DNA of 5,676 bases from an uncultured Acetatifactor sp. (lineage in GTDB: Bacteria; Bacillota; Clostridia; Lachnospirales; Lachnospiraceae). Position 1 is the first letter of the stretch. Every line of letters begins with the position of its first letter. This document shows positions 4,724-5,676 of this stretch, in pieces. Under the pieces are notes generated by a model. It was not told the origin of the DNA. It saw only the letters and a program-made list of their open reading frames with translations, and did not search any database. The stretch lies in the NCBI GenBank assembly GCA_910585615.1, contig CAJUFO010000145.1:1-5676 (forward strand), written 5' to 3'. Both the position numbers and the translations under genes were made by a program.

Positions 4724-5644
4724 TTACGCCGATTCGTCCTTCTTCTCATAAATCATGTCATATACGGAATCATCGATGAATTTCTCCAGAAAACATTGAT
4801 CCAGGTTCACGAACTGATAGTTCAGTTTTGCCTTGATACATTCGAAACGTTTGAAATACAGAGCCTCCTCCGATTCGGTGCCGTCCACGCCGATTTCGCA
4901 GTCCAGCCCTTGGGCACGCAGGTTCTCCCGGCACCATGCCAGCATGGCGTCCCGGAGGGAATTTTCGGATTCCGCTTTTTTGGCGAAAAGCTTTGCGTTG
5001 TTCATGGATACGATGCCCGCCACGATAAAGAGGATGAACACCGCGGCCATCACGCCGTAGAACAGATAAGGATTGCTGAAATGCAGCGGAATTATGCCCA
5101 TGATGCCCAGGACAATGACTACGAGCCCTACGCTTCCCATAATCAATAATATCCACGCGGAGGAACGGTTCTCATTGGCCCGCTCCCTGCTGTCCTGATA
5201 GAGCGCTCCGGCACTCTGGAACCCGGCCTCCCGCTTCGGCTGGCCGGCATCCGCCTCCGGTTCATGGGAGGAGGCATCTCCATCCTCCCCGTCCTGCCCC
5301 TGGGGCAGACCGGCAGACATCCCGGCTTCTCCCGCTTCCCCGGCATCCGTGTCCGCTTCTCTCTGCATGGCAAAGTCAGGCGCTTCCCCCCAGGCGGCAT
5401 CCTCCATGGATTCCGCCTCCGCAGCCGAATCCTCTGCCTCCCGCGCCGTGAGGCCTCCCGCCTTTCCGGCAGCCAGGCGCGCTGCCTGCTGCATGGCAAG
5501 CTCCAGACGCTTCGCCTGTTCCGCGGCGGCACGCTCTTCCTCCAGCTTCAAAAACTGATCCTCGTCCACCAGTACGCCGCCGCAATCGGCGCACACCGTG
5601 AATCCTTCCCTATACTCGCTTTTGCATTTCGGACACCAAGGCAT
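4724..5644 (-). CDS. Zinc-ribbon membrane protein with acidic low-complexity linker
   Basis: This 306-aa protein starts at an ATG preceded by GAAGG about 9 nt upstream. Residues 3-26 form a zinc ribbon with two CxxC knuckles (C4, C7, C18, C21; WCPKCKSEY then VCADCGG). Residues about 30-60 are a charged, alanine-rich probable coiled coil. Residues 60-160 are low complexity, rich in A, E, G and D. Two hydrophobic helices follow (about 162-184 and 193-213). The C-terminal part (215-306) is soluble and less biased, with CRENLRAQGLDCEIGVDG and a helical ending LEKFIDDSVYDMIYEK, and is probably a conserved small domain. With two helices, both ends should lie on the same side, most likely the cytoplasm where zinc is bound. 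The function is unknown; a scaffold or regulator at the membrane is possible. The upstream edge leaves room for an open frame ending DSDEERR-stop 6 nt before this start, so it may be internal to an operon. Confidence 0.88.
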   Translation of the reverse strand: MPWCPKCKSEYREGFTVCADCGGVLVDEDQFLKLEEERAAAEQAKRLELAMQQAARLAAGKAGGLTAREAEDSAAEAESMEDAAWGEAPDFAMQREADTDAGEAGEAGMSAGLPQGQDGEDGDASSHEPEADAGQPKREAGFQSAGALYQDSRERANENRSSAWILLIMGSVGLVVIVLGIMGIIPLHFSNPYLFYGVMAAVFILFIVAGIVSMNNAKLFAKKAESENSLRDAMLAWCRENLRAQGLDCEIGVDGTESEEALYFKRFECIKAKLNYQFVNLDQCFLEKFIDDSVYDMIYEKKDESA

Positions 5645-5676
5645 ATTTGTCTACCTTCTTTCCTCATCTGAATCGC

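Noticed and set aside
4583..5149. Long plus-strand open frame (188 codons) opposite the zinc-ribbon gene
   Set aside because: It is antisense to a gene with clear zinc knuckles, membrane helices and a ribosome site; the high GC makes opposite-strand frames long. The product has no recognisable motif.
5264..5671. Plus-strand open frame (135 codons) at the right edge
   Set aside because: It mirrors the GC-rich linker and zinc ribbon of the minus-strand gene and has no ribosome site or domain.
1..5676. CRISPR array, tRNA, rRNA, insertion sequence, prophage or toxin-antitoxin system
   Set aside because: No regularly spaced repeats, cloverleaf, transposase, integrase, or paired small toxin/antitoxin genes could be seen on either strand.

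Overview
The window most resembles a chromosomal piece of a low-to-mid GC Firmicute, probably a gut Clostridia/Lachnospiraceae-type anaerobe. This is inferred from strong AGGAG-type ribosome binding sites, a TTG-started rlmH of Firmicute length (159 aa), an oxygen-sensitive-looking flavin/Fe-S protein set, and a lipoprotein and zinc-ribbon membrane protein of Clostridial style. No database search was possible, so the taxonomy is an inference.

Left half (1-3085): two divergent regulator/oxidoreductase pairs lie tail to tail. Pair 1 is a 2,4-dienoyl-CoA reductase/2-enoate reductase-type flavoenzyme (old yellow enzyme fold, minus strand, running off the left edge) and a HxlR-family regulator (1200-1535, plus). 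They share a 145-bp intergenic region with a clear promoter for the flavoenzyme and a near-palindromic candidate operator beside its -35 box. Pair 2 is a YwnA-like Rrf2-family regulator (2201-1761, minus) and a flavodoxin plus two-[4Fe-4S] ferredoxin protein of the EFR1 type (2318-3085, plus). Their 116-bp intergenic region holds two good sigma-A promoters back to back, overlaid by repeated TGGTGT elements that probably form the regulator's operator. The two regulator genes converge on a 225-bp spacer with no convincing gene but with a perfect 10-bp inverted repeat.

Right half (3133-5644): three minus-strand genes of visibly higher GC follow one another. They are a zinc-ribbon, two-helix membrane protein with an acidic low-complexity linker, a secreted lipoprotein with an acidic linker and a probable beta-sandwich domain, and rlmH, the 23S rRNA pseudouridine-1915 methyltransferase. 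rlmH is the only housekeeping gene that can be named with certainty.

The composition change falls at the 3' end of rlmH, where the AT-richer redox genes begin. The left half reads as an accessory redox or electrophile-response segment: the regulators probably sense reactive species or metabolites and switch on a flavin-dependent ene-reductase and a flavodoxin/ferredoxin electron carrier. I see no CRISPR array, tRNA, rRNA, transposase or phage gene, and no system that is plainly new. The most useful leads are the two operator regions, the atypical Rrf2 sensor, the rlmH-adjacent junction, and the uncharacterised lipoprotein/zinc-ribbon pair.
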